Source of the DNA: JABZIP01 sp052173355
GTDB taxonomy: Bacteria > Bacillota > Clostridia > Peptostreptococcales > Anaerovoracaceae
Length of the DNA: 64,000 bases
Assembly: GCA_052173355.1 (NCBI GenBank)
Contig: JBQMYS010000001.1
Span: 23,036 to 87,035 of the forward strand
Reading direction: 5' to 3'
The position numbers and the translations under genes were made by a program. The notes beneath the pieces are model-generated. The model was not told where the DNA came from. It saw nothing but the letters and a program-made list of their open reading frames with translations, and made no database searches. Positions 1 through 7,864 of this stretch are shown piece by piece; positions within the stretch are counted from its first letter, which is position 1; each line of letters begins with the position of its first letter.

Positions 1-123
1 TATCTCGCAAAGCGAAAGCTCCGCTTTCGCTTTGCGCGCAAGTGCAATATGTCCAAAATGTATCGGATCGAAACTTCCTCCATAAAGTCCGATACATTTT
101 GTTTCATTCGTATTTTTCAGCAT
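1..123 (-). CDS. nadD: Nicotinate-nucleotide adenylyltransferase, N-terminal part (runs off the window)
   Basis: NadD transfers AMP from ATP to nicotinate mononucleotide in the cytoplasm, the step before NAD synthetase. Only the first 41 codons lie in the window. The reading starts MLKNTNETK and continues into GLYGGSFDPIHFGHIALA, which carries the nucleotidyltransferase HxGH motif in its usual place. The ATG is 13 bases beyond the aspS stop, so the gene looks like the distal member of the aspS operon. A perfect 14-bp inverted repeat sits inside the coding sequence at 6-36 and encodes part of the first helix without changing the usual spacing. The family call is firm; the rest of the protein cannot be seen. 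Confidence 0.85.
   Translation of the reverse strand, partial: MLKNTNETKCIGLYGGSFDPIHFGHIALARKAKAELSLCEI
6..36. repeat. Perfect 14-bp inverted repeat inside nadD
   Basis: Arms CGCAAAGCGAAAGC (6-19) and GCTTTCGCTTTGCG (23-36) flank the 3-base loop TCC. It is GC-rich compared with its surroundings and lies within conserved coding sequence. Confidence 0.9.
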
Positions 124-136
124 GACTTTTCAGGTT

Positions 137-1900
137 TTATTTAAAACAAATTCCAAGTTCTTCCATCTGCTCCGAAGAAACAGTAGACGGAGCACTGCTA
201 ACTAAACATTGCGCATTTTGATTTTTCGGAAATGCCATGACTTCTCTTATGCTTTCCTCACCAAGCAAAAGCATTACAAGACGATCAAGACCGTAGGCAA
301 GCCCACCATGTGGCGGAGTTCCATATTTAAAAGCATTAAGCAGAAATCCGAATTTGATTTCCTGTTCTTCTTTTGATATTCCGAGCACCTCAAACATCTT
401 GCTTTGAAGATTTCTATCATGAATTCTGATACTTCCTCCACCGAGTTCAACGCCGTTTAATACTATGTCATACGCTCGCGCTTTCACTTCTTTCGGCTTT
501 TCAACAAGTTTATCTATATCTTCCAAACGCGGAGATGTAAACGGATGGTGCATAGCTGAATAAGAATTTGTTTCTTCATCATATTCGAATAACGGAAAAT
601 CTGTAACCCATAGGAAATTAAACTGCCTATTATCCAAAAGTCCCATCAAACCTGCTATATGACGGCGCAAAAATCCTAAAGTATCAAATACAATTTTTGA
701 TTTATCCGCAGCAATCAGTATTAAATCCTTAGGTTTTGCATCGAATACATTTGCTATTTCAGCAAGCTTTTCCTGTGTAAAGAACTTGTTTACGGATGAA
801 TTTATTTCACCGTCTTGCAATCGAATCCATACAAGCCCTTTTGCACCGTAAACTTTGCAAGCTTCAGTTAATTTATCTATATCTTTTCTGCTGAATTTTT
901 CAGAGCCGCCATTTATATTTATACCACGAACATCTCCTCCGCTCGCAAGAGCATCGCTGAAAACCTTAAATTCGGTATCTTTAACCACTTCGTTCAGAGA
1001 TTTCAGCTCAAAACCGAAGCGAGTATCAGGTTTATCACTTCCATATCTTTGCATAGCTTCATCATAGGTAAGCCTTGAAAACGGTGTAGAAACCTCTACA
1101 TTCAACAGTTCTTTCATTATTCGTTTAAGAAATCCCTCTTGAACTGCCATTACATCTTCTTCATCTACAAAAGACATCTCAAGATCTATTTGTGTGAATT
1201 CCGGTTGTCTGTCAGCTCTTAAATCTTCATCACGAAAACAACGTGCAATCTGCATATATCTGTCACAACCGCTTGCCATCAAAAGCTGTTTGTATAGCTG
1301 TGGAGATTGTGGGAGTCCGTAAAATTCCCCCGGATTTACCCTACTGGGTACTAAATAGTCACGAGCACCCTCGGGAGTAGCTTTCACAAGCATAGGTGTT
1401 TCGATCTCTGTAAATCCATTTTCATCGTAGTAATCGCGTGCAAGTTTGCAAATTTTATGTCTAAATATTAAATTTCGTTGCATTTTGGATTTTCTTAAAT
1501 CCAAGTATCTGTATTTAAGTCTAAGGGTTTCGTCAACATTATCGTCATCTTTTATATATATAGGTGGAGTTTCCGCAGACGAATAAATAACCATATCGGA
1601 AACAAAGACTTCAATATCTCCTGTTTTAAGTTCAGAATTTTTTGAACTTCTTTCCTTAACAGTGCCTTTTATTCCTATTACATATTCACTTCTGATAGTA
1701 TTTACTTTCTCAGAAAGCTCTTCAGAAATGTTTTCATCAAATACAATTTGCACTATTCCCGTTTTGTCACGCAAATCGCAAAACACTAAACCTCCAAGAT
1801 TTCTACGTTTTTGAACCCACCCGTTTAATACGACTTTTTTATCCACATCGTTAATCGAAAGTTCACCACACAAGTTAGTTCTTTTGAAAATTGTATCCAT
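137..1900 (-). CDS. aspS: Aspartyl-tRNA synthetase
   Basis: Charges tRNA-Asp with aspartate; class IIb synthetase of the long bacterial type, 587 residues, normal length. Seen in order: an N-terminal OB-fold anticodon-binding domain (about 1-110, with NGWVQKRRNLGG), motif 1 (ETPMLVKATPEGARDY), motif 2 (FRDEDLRADRQPEFTQID), a bacterial GAD insertion in the middle, and motif 3 (YGLDRLVMLLLGEESIREV). A TTG one codon upstream (1903) is possible, but the ATG at 1900 has the better spacing from AGGGGG. It lies 9 bases after hisS, so the two are co-transcribed. Whether the enzyme also charges tRNA-Asn cannot be judged; no gatCAB genes are in the window. Confidence 0.97.
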   Translation of the reverse strand: MDTIFKRTNLCGELSINDVDKKVVLNGWVQKRRNLGGLVFCDLRDKTGIVQIVFDENISEELSEKVNTIRSEYVIGIKGTVKERSSKNSELKTGDIEVFVSDMVIYSSAETPPIYIKDDDNVDETLRLKYRYLDLRKSKMQRNLIFRHKICKLARDYYDENGFTEIETPMLVKATPEGARDYLVPSRVNPGEFYGLPQSPQLYKQLLMASGCDRYMQIARCFRDEDLRADRQPEFTQIDLEMSFVDEEDVMAVQEGFLKRIMKELLNVEVSTPFSRLTYDEAMQRYGSDKPDTRFGFELKSLNEVVKDTEFKVFSDALASGGDVRGININGGSEKFSRKDIDKLTEACKVYGAKGLVWIRLQDGEINSSVNKFFTQEKLAEIANVFDAKPKDLILIAADKSKIVFDTLGFLRRHIAGLMGLLDNRQFNFLWVTDFPLFEYDEETNSYSAMHHPFTSPRLEDIDKLVEKPKEVKARAYDIVLNGVELGGGSIRIHDRNLQSKMFEVLGISKEEQEIKFGFLLNAFKYGTPPHGGLAYGLDRLVMLLLGEESIREVMAFPKNQNAQCLVSSAPSTVSSEQMEELGICFK

Positions 1901-1909
1901 CAAATCCCC

Positions 1910-3169
1910 CTATTTTTTCAGTTCTTCTATAATATCGCAAGCTTTGATGCTTGTTTGCTCTGAATTTGTCATATTTTTAAGAGTCAGTACGTCGCTATTA
2001 ACTTCATTTTCGCCGACTACCAAAACATACTTTGCACCGATTCTGTCAGCGTATTTGAACTGTCCTTTGAAATTGCGAGAAAGCAAATCAATCTGTGCCT
2101 TAATGCCGTTTTTTCGTAAATTTTGCACAAGTTTCAAACCATATGATTTGCAGATGTTACTATTATCTAAAATAGCAACCAGAACATCCGTTTTTTCAAT
2201 GTCCTCAATTTCATTTCCCTCTGCTACAATAGTAAGGAGTAACCTTTCAACACCGATTGCAAATCCTACACCCGGAATGCTGTCACCTCCGAGTTGTTCA
2301 ATTAAATTGTTATAACGTCCGCCGCCGCAAACCGTACTCTGCGCACCAAGCTGACCCGAAACAAATTCAAATGCCGTTTTTGTGTAATAATCAAGTCCGC
2401 GAACTATTGTAGGGTCGACAATGTAAGCAACTCCTAAAATATCCAAATTTTGCTTTAAATCCTCAAAATCTTTTTTACATTCATCACACAAATGGTTAAT
2501 CATTAAAGGAGCATCTTTAGATATTTGTTTGCATTCTTCATTTTTACAGTCGATAATGCGCATAGGATTGCGATCAAATCTGTTTTGGCAAGTTTCGCAC
2601 AGATTGTTGAAATATGGCTTAAAATAAGTTTGTAAAGCTTTTCGGTAAGAAGCTCGACAAGTAGGACATCCTATACTGTTAATTCTAAGTTCAAGACTTT
2701 TGATACCGAGTCCTTTTAAAAAATCTTCTGCAAGGGCTATTACTTCGGCATCAGCTAACATATCGTAACTGCCGAATACTTCGATTCCGAGTTGATGAAA
2801 TTCACGAAGACGCCCGGATTGGGGTCTTTCGTATCTGAAGCATGGTATATTGTAATAAAACTTCGTAGGTTGAACGTTTGCAAATATATTGTGTTCCAGG
2901 AATGCGCGACAAACACCCGAAGTTCCCTCGGGTTTGAGCGTAATGCTTCTGTTTCCCATATCAGAAAAAGTATACATTTGCTTTTCAACTATATCCGTAG
3001 TATCACCGACACCGCGAGCAAACAGTTCAGTATGCTCAAATACAGGGGTTCTTACTTCTTTGTATCCGTATCTGATACAGACATCACGAAAAGCATCTTC
3101 GACAAAGTGCCACTTATGAATATCGGCAGGTAAAATATCTTTTGTACCCTTAGGCGCTTTAGTTAACAT
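1910..3169 (-). CDS. hisS: Histidyl-tRNA synthetase
   Basis: Charges tRNA-His; class IIa synthetase, 419 residues, usual length. Visible are motif 1 (from GTKDILPADIHKW), motif 2 with LKPEGTSGVCRAF and RYERPQSGRLREFHQ, the histidine-specific loops IVRGLDYYT and CGGGRYNNLIEQLGG, and a C-terminal anticodon-binding domain (DVLVAILDN onward). The start ATG overlaps the end of hemZ by 7 bases, so translation is probably coupled. The hisS-aspS pair is the standard Bacillota arrangement. No T-box leader fits in the short junction, so any regulation would be at the operon promoter outside this gene. Confidence 0.97.
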   Translation of the reverse strand: MLTKAPKGTKDILPADIHKWHFVEDAFRDVCIRYGYKEVRTPVFEHTELFARGVGDTTDIVEKQMYTFSDMGNRSITLKPEGTSGVCRAFLEHNIFANVQPTKFYYNIPCFRYERPQSGRLREFHQLGIEVFGSYDMLADAEVIALAEDFLKGLGIKSLELRINSIGCPTCRASYRKALQTYFKPYFNNLCETCQNRFDRNPMRIIDCKNEECKQISKDAPLMINHLCDECKKDFEDLKQNLDILGVAYIVDPTIVRGLDYYTKTAFEFVSGQLGAQSTVCGGGRYNNLIEQLGGDSIPGVGFAIGVERLLLTIVAEGNEIEDIEKTDVLVAILDNSNICKSYGLKLVQNLRKNGIKAQIDLLSRNFKGQFKYADRIGAKYVLVVGENEVNSDVLTLKNMTNSEQTSIKACDIIEELKK

Positions 3170-4569
3170 AACGATCCTCCTGTAAACAAGTTTTCTTCTT
3201 TTCTATCTATCATATCACCAATTCTTGAAATATAAATCTCGTAATTTGAAACGTTAGGCACTCTAAGCAGTCTGTTTTCTTTTGGAAAATAAGCCTTTGA
3301 GATTCCTCCCGCACCAAGAGCGACTATGGTTTGATGTTCGTCCATTATCCGTATGTTGTAAACACTTTCCTTCCCGGGTTTTGCATATCCGGTATTTTCG
3401 AGTGCTCCTGCCATATATTTTTGTCTATAAAGGTAATATGGTTCATAACCCATATGTTTTAACACTAAGGAAGCTAAATCCACCATTTGATTTGCAATAT
3501 CTTCCTGCTTTATGTGATAGCTATTATCCAAATCAATCAATTTTGAACCCTTTTTTACTGCCAAAGTGTGAACGGTTATATCGTCAGCTCCAAGTTCAAT
3601 CAGTTTATTTAATGTATTTTCAAAATCAGACAGTTCTTCACCGGGCAGCCCCGCAATTACATCGGCATTTATAGAAAATCCGCCTATCTCATGAGCCATA
3701 TCAAATGCATCTAAAACTTGTCTGCTCGTATGATTTCTTCCTATTAAAGCTAAAGTTTCATCTTTCATTGATTGTGGGTTTATGCTGATTCTTTTTACAT
3801 TATGCGCTTTTAAAATTTTAAGCTTTTCAAGCGTAATCGTATCTGCTCTGCCGGCTTCAACTGTAAATTCTTTCAATTTTGATAAATCATATGAATTTTC
3901 GATTTTTATTAGCAGTTCTTCGAGTTCATTTTCTGAAAGCGTTGTCGGCGTTCCTCCGCCTATGTAAATACTTTCAGGATAAATTGAAAATTGCTGCATC
4001 TTGTTTTTTGTATATTCAATTTCTTGAAACAGTGCTTTCATGTAAGCTTTTACATTGTCACGCTTTAATTCATTTGATGTAAAAGAACAGTAAAGACAAC
4101 GCGTAGGACAAAACGGAATCCCTATATAAAGACCTACACTGTTATGACTTGCAGGCGATAAAATGCGACGTTGTAATCTTGCTATATCCAAAGCTAAACT
4201 AAGTTTTTGCTCCGAAAAAAGATATATACCGGAAAGCTCGTCAAAAACCGCTTCTTCGTTTTCGTTATATTTATCAAAAAGTTCGCAAACCAGCTTGATT
4301 GGTCGCACTCCTGTGTGAATTCCCCATTTGGGTGTTTTTCCGGTTATCTTTGAAAGCTTTTTATAAAGTTCCTGTTTAATTTGATTTTTACTTAAACCGC
4401 TCGCAGTTATAATTACTGAACCATCATTACAATCGGCATTTTTTTGATTTTCGATTTCATTATATTCGCAATCGGTATAAAGTTCGTATTCGCCTTCTTG
4501 CAAAAAAATCTTTGTAAGTTCGTTAAAATCATACTTATTTTCAATATTTTGCAATATTATTTTATACAA
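3163..4569 (-). CDS. hemZ: Coproporphyrinogen dehydrogenase HemZ (radical SAM)
   Basis: Radical-SAM protein of the HemZ family, 468 residues, related to the oxygen-independent coproporphyrinogen III oxidase. The cluster motif CPTRCLYC (C-x3-C-x2-C) follows GLYIGIPF, and a glycine-rich GGGTPTTLS loop binds SAM. The N-terminal ~150 residues are the extra domain typical of HemZ. The start is a TTG that overlaps the last 8 bases of the upstream hydrolase gene and has AAGGAG about 8 bases before it. Its position between hisS and the MBL hydrolase gene is a common clostridial gene order. True activity may differ: many HemZ-like proteins have no proven substrate, and no other haem genes occur here. 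Confidence 0.88.
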   Translation of the reverse strand: MYKIILQNIENKYDFNELTKIFLQEGEYELYTDCEYNEIENQKNADCNDGSVIITASGLSKNQIKQELYKKLSKITGKTPKWGIHTGVRPIKLVCELFDKYNENEEAVFDELSGIYLFSEQKLSLALDIARLQRRILSPASHNSVGLYIGIPFCPTRCLYCSFTSNELKRDNVKAYMKALFQEIEYTKNKMQQFSIYPESIYIGGGTPTTLSENELEELLIKIENSYDLSKLKEFTVEAGRADTITLEKLKILKAHNVKRISINPQSMKDETLALIGRNHTSRQVLDAFDMAHEIGGFSINADVIAGLPGEELSDFENTLNKLIELGADDITVHTLAVKKGSKLIDLDNSYHIKQEDIANQMVDLASLVLKHMGYEPYYLYRQKYMAGALENTGYAKPGKESVYNIRIMDEHQTIVALGAGGISKAYFPKENRLLRVPNVSNYEIYISRIGDMIDRKEENLFTGGSLC

Positions 4570-5182
4570 AAGGATTGCTCCTTTTTTCTATTCCGATAGT
4601 TGTAGTGCCCATATGTCCCGGATAAACTTGTGTATTGTCCGGAAGTACGAAAAGTTTTTCATGAATTGATTTTTTTATCTGCGGATATGAACCGCCCGGA
4701 AAATCCGTTCTTCCTATTGAAAGCTGAAATAATGTGTCACCGCTAAAAAGTATGTCCCCGACAAGTATACACATTCCCCCAGGGGTATGACCCGGTGTAT
4801 GGATGAATTTAAGTTCCATATCGCCTATTTTTAAGGTATCGCAGTCATTGACCCAAATATCCGCAACAAGCGATAAACTTTTACCGCAACATTCCAAAGA
4901 GGCATTCATCAGCGGGTCTGCGAGCAATTCGCTTTCATATGTGCATGCAATCAATTTGACGTTTTTAAATTCATTTTGAATAAACGAAATACCGCCTATA
5001 TGATCACCATGGCCATGCGTAAGGATTATGTACTGTATATCACAACCATCTTTTTCAATCATATTCAAAAGTCCTGCGTTGTAGCCGCCCGGATCAACTA
5101 CAAAACCTATATTATTTTTTTCGTCACGTACATAGTACGTATTCACGCCGAGCATCCCTGTTTGAACGCATTTAATTTCCAT
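4562..5182 (-). CDS. MBL-fold hydrolase, glyoxalase II-like
   Basis: Small cytoplasmic metallo-beta-lactamase-fold hydrolase of 206 residues. The binuclear metal site is complete: THGHGDH (HxHxDH), HTPGHTPGG, FSGDTLF with the bridging aspartate, and a late YPGHM histidine. This is the YqgX/GloB-like group usually annotated hydroxyacylglutathione hydrolase-like. It lacks the C-terminal glutathione-binding domain of true glyoxalase II, so the natural substrate is unknown. It lies 14 bases after dtd and overlaps hemZ, inside the rel-dtd-MBL-hemZ-hisS-aspS operon. Confidence 0.85.
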   Translation of the reverse strand: MEIKCVQTGMLGVNTYYVRDEKNNIGFVVDPGGYNAGLLNMIEKDGCDIQYIILTHGHGDHIGGISFIQNEFKNVKLIACTYESELLADPLMNASLECCGKSLSLVADIWVNDCDTLKIGDMELKFIHTPGHTPGGMCILVGDILFSGDTLFQLSIGRTDFPGGSYPQIKKSIHEKLFVLPDNTQVYPGHMGTTTIGIEKRSNPFV

Positions 5183-5196
5183 ATATTACACCTAAA

Positions 5197-5646
5197 TTAA
5201 AACAGTTTTTTGCTATCAAGCAATATGGTTACAGGTCCGTCATTTACAAGACTCACTTCCATATCCGCCTGAAATATACCTTCTGCTACTTTAATTCCTT
5301 CTTTTCTTAGTTCTTCGTTAAATTTTAGATAAGTTTCTTTTGCTTTTTCCGGTTTTTCAGCTCCGGTAAAGCTTGGTCTTTTTCCTTTTCTTACATCTCC
5401 AAGCAATGTAAATTGTGAAATCGAAAGAATTTCGCCACCGACATCTTTTATCGAGAGGTTCATCTTATCATCTGAATCTTCAAAAATTCGAAGTCCGGCA
5501 ACTTTACCCGCTATGTAAGTCATATCGCTTATGGTATCTCCCGCTTCAACTCCTAAAAATACCAAAAATCCTTTTTCAATTTTTCCAACAACTTTATTAT
5601 CTACACTGACACTGGCATTCTTTACCTTTTGTATTACGGCGCGCAT
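5197..5646 (-). CDS. dtd: D-aminoacyl-tRNA deacylase
   Basis: Removes D-amino acids (and glycine from mischarged tRNA-Ala) from tRNA; works as a dimer in the cytoplasm. The 149-residue length is normal. Family motifs are present: ISQFTLLGD, KRPSFTGAE and the cross-subunit NDGPVTILLDS (Gly-cisPro). The ATG at 5646 is preferred over an in-frame TTG at 5649 because AGGAGG then has a 5-base spacing. It begins 9 bases after the rel stop, the usual rel-dtd pairing. Confidence 0.95.
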   Translation of the reverse strand: MRAVIQKVKNASVSVDNKVVGKIEKGFLVFLGVEAGDTISDMTYIAGKVAGLRIFEDSDDKMNLSIKDVGGEILSISQFTLLGDVRKGKRPSFTGAEKPEKAKETYLKFNEELRKEGIKVAEGIFQADMEVSLVNDGPVTILLDSKKLF

Positions 5647-5655
5647 CAAGCCCTC

Positions 5656-7848
5656 CTATACTATTGCTCTATAAACATCTGCAACACTTGGAATATTTCT
5701 AAGCGCTCTTAGCAATTTTTCCATATGTTTGGTGTCGGAAATAGAAAGCGACATTGTAATATTTATTATCTGGTCCTTACCGCTCTTTGCATTTACTCCC
5801 GCAATGTGAATATCAAGATCTTCGCACGCTCTTGATATATCCGAAAACAAACCTTTTCTGTCTTCTGCAAGTATGCAAATATCCACATTGTACGAACCTG
5901 CTTCAGCGGTATCCCATTCAACTTCAATCAAACGGTCTTTTTCGTTTTCAGGAATTGACAGCATATTTACACAGTCTTTTCTATGTACGGATATTCCCCT
6001 ACCTTTTGTAATGAAGCCGACTATTTCATCACCGGGTACAGGATTGCAACAGCGAGAAAATCGAATAAGCAAATTATCCGAACCTTTGACTTTGACTCCT
6101 GCTGCCGATTTTTCGGAAGATTTTTTCTTTTTCTTTACCTTGGAATCAAGTATATCCAAATTCTTTAAGTTGGATTCGGAATTTTTAAGTTCCTCTTGTT
6201 TTTCTTCGTGATAATGCTCGATTAAAGCTATGGCTATCTTTCCTAAAAAAGTTCCGCCGAAACTTAATTGCGCATACAATTCTTCAAGCGTTGCAAATCC
6301 TTGCTGTTTAGCTATTTTACTCAGATAAGGAGGTTTTATTACACTTGCAGTTTCGTAACCTTTGCGCTTTATATATTTTTCCAAAAGTTCTTTGCCTTTT
6401 TCGGCATTTCCTGTCTTGTTTTCCTTTTTTAAGAAACTTCGGATTTTGTTACGAGCATGGCTGCTTTTTACTATTTTTAACCAGTCCGTACTTGGACCTT
6501 TGGAATTCGAAGATGTAACGATTTCGACTAAATTGCCGTTTTGCAACACATGGTCAATCGGTACCATCTTTCCGTTCACTTTTGCTCCTATGCATTTATA
6601 TCCTACATCGGAGTGAATTTTAAAAGCAAAATCAAGAGGTGTAGAACCTGCCGGAAGCTCCATTATATCACCCATAGGAGTAAATACATAAACTTGACTG
6701 GCAAACAGGTCAACTCTAAGTGTTTCCATAAATTCTTTAGGGTCATTCATCTCCTTTTGCCATTCCAATGTCTGTCTTAACCAAGCAAGCTTCATTTCTT
6801 CGACGTTTACAGTAGAAGAAGAAATCCCTTCTTTGTATTTCCAGTGTGCAGCTATACCGAGTTCCGCCACTTTGTGCATATCATATGTTCTTATCTGAAT
6901 TTCAAACGGTTTACCGTTATCGCCCAAAACCGTAGTATGAAGTGATTGATACATATTGGTTTTAGGCATAGCAATATAGTCTTTAAATCTGCCGGGAAGC
7001 GGCTTAAACCTGGTGTGAACAACTCCCAAAACAGCATAGCAGTCTTTAATGGTATCAACTATTATTCGAACTGCAGTAAGATCAAATATTTCATCTATTT
7101 GCTTATGCTGATACTTCATTTTTTTGTAAATACTGTAAAAATGTTTAGATCTTCCCGTAATATCATAATGTATATCAAGGTCGTCCAAGCTTTCTTTGAC
7201 GCTTGTTATTACAGAATCAATCAAAGATTGTCTTTCATCTTTTTTTGATTTAACCGCCTCAACCAGTTCATAATAAGCATCTTTATCCAAAAACTTTAAA
7301 GCTATATCTTCAAGTTCAAACTTGATTGCATAAATCCCGAGCCTGCTTGCAAGCGGAGCATATATTTCAAGGGTCTCGTTGCATTTGTCTATGATTTTTT
7401 TTTCACTCATGTAGTTGATGGTGCGCAAATTATGAAGTCTGTCAGCCAGTTTTATTATTATTACCCTTATGTCTTTTGACATGGCAAGGAACATTTTTCG
7501 GAGGTTTTCAGCCTGTCTTTCCTCTTTGCTTTCAAAGACTATGCTTCCAAGTTTTGTCACACCGTCAACCAAAAGTGCTACATCTTCACCAAAATCTTTT
7601 GTCAGTTCTTCGATAGTGTATGGGGTATCTTCGACAACATCATGCAATAACCCGGCAATAATCGTATCCTCGTCCATTCCAATTTCTGCCAAAATTTTTG
7701 CAACACAAACAGGATGAATCAAGTACGGCTCACCGGATTTTCTAAGCTGCCCTTCATGCCATTTTTCTGCTGTTAGATAAGCTTTTTTGATAAGTTCCAC
7801 ATCGTAATTCGGATTTATCAAAAGCAGTTCTTCGATAAATTTATCCAT
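5656..7848 (-). CDS. relA: Bifunctional (p)ppGpp synthetase/hydrolase Rel
   Basis: Stringent-response enzyme that makes and degrades (p)ppGpp. With the ATG at 7848 it has 730 residues, normal for Rel. Order of domains: HD hydrolase with intact LLHDVVEDT and KLADRLHNLRT; synthetase with GRFKDYIAMPKTNMYQSLHT (the RxKD version typical of bifunctional Rel); TGS (VYVFTPMGDIMELP); a charged linker; a conserved CC motif (FSRCCNPVPGDEIVGF); and a C-terminal ACT domain. An upstream TTG at 7887 would extend it into secDF and is unlikely. Both active sites look functional. The junction with secDF is 16 bases, so it may share that transcript. Confidence 0.96.
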   Translation of the reverse strand: MDKFIEELLLINPNYDVELIKKAYLTAEKWHEGQLRKSGEPYLIHPVCVAKILAEIGMDEDTIIAGLLHDVVEDTPYTIEELTKDFGEDVALLVDGVTKLGSIVFESKEERQAENLRKMFLAMSKDIRVIIIKLADRLHNLRTINYMSEKKIIDKCNETLEIYAPLASRLGIYAIKFELEDIALKFLDKDAYYELVEAVKSKKDERQSLIDSVITSVKESLDDLDIHYDITGRSKHFYSIYKKMKYQHKQIDEIFDLTAVRIIVDTIKDCYAVLGVVHTRFKPLPGRFKDYIAMPKTNMYQSLHTTVLGDNGKPFEIQIRTYDMHKVAELGIAAHWKYKEGISSSTVNVEEMKLAWLRQTLEWQKEMNDPKEFMETLRVDLFASQVYVFTPMGDIMELPAGSTPLDFAFKIHSDVGYKCIGAKVNGKMVPIDHVLQNGNLVEIVTSSNSKGPSTDWLKIVKSSHARNKIRSFLKKENKTGNAEKGKELLEKYIKRKGYETASVIKPPYLSKIAKQQGFATLEELYAQLSFGGTFLGKIAIALIEHYHEEKQEELKNSESNLKNLDILDSKVKKKKKSSEKSAAGVKVKGSDNLLIRFSRCCNPVPGDEIVGFITKGRGISVHRKDCVNMLSIPENEKDRLIEVEWDTAEAGSYNVDICILAEDRKGLFSDISRACEDLDIHIAGVNAKSGKDQIINITMSLSISDTKHMEKLLRALRNIPSVADVYRAIV

Positions 7849-7864
7849 ACACCTAGAATCCTTT

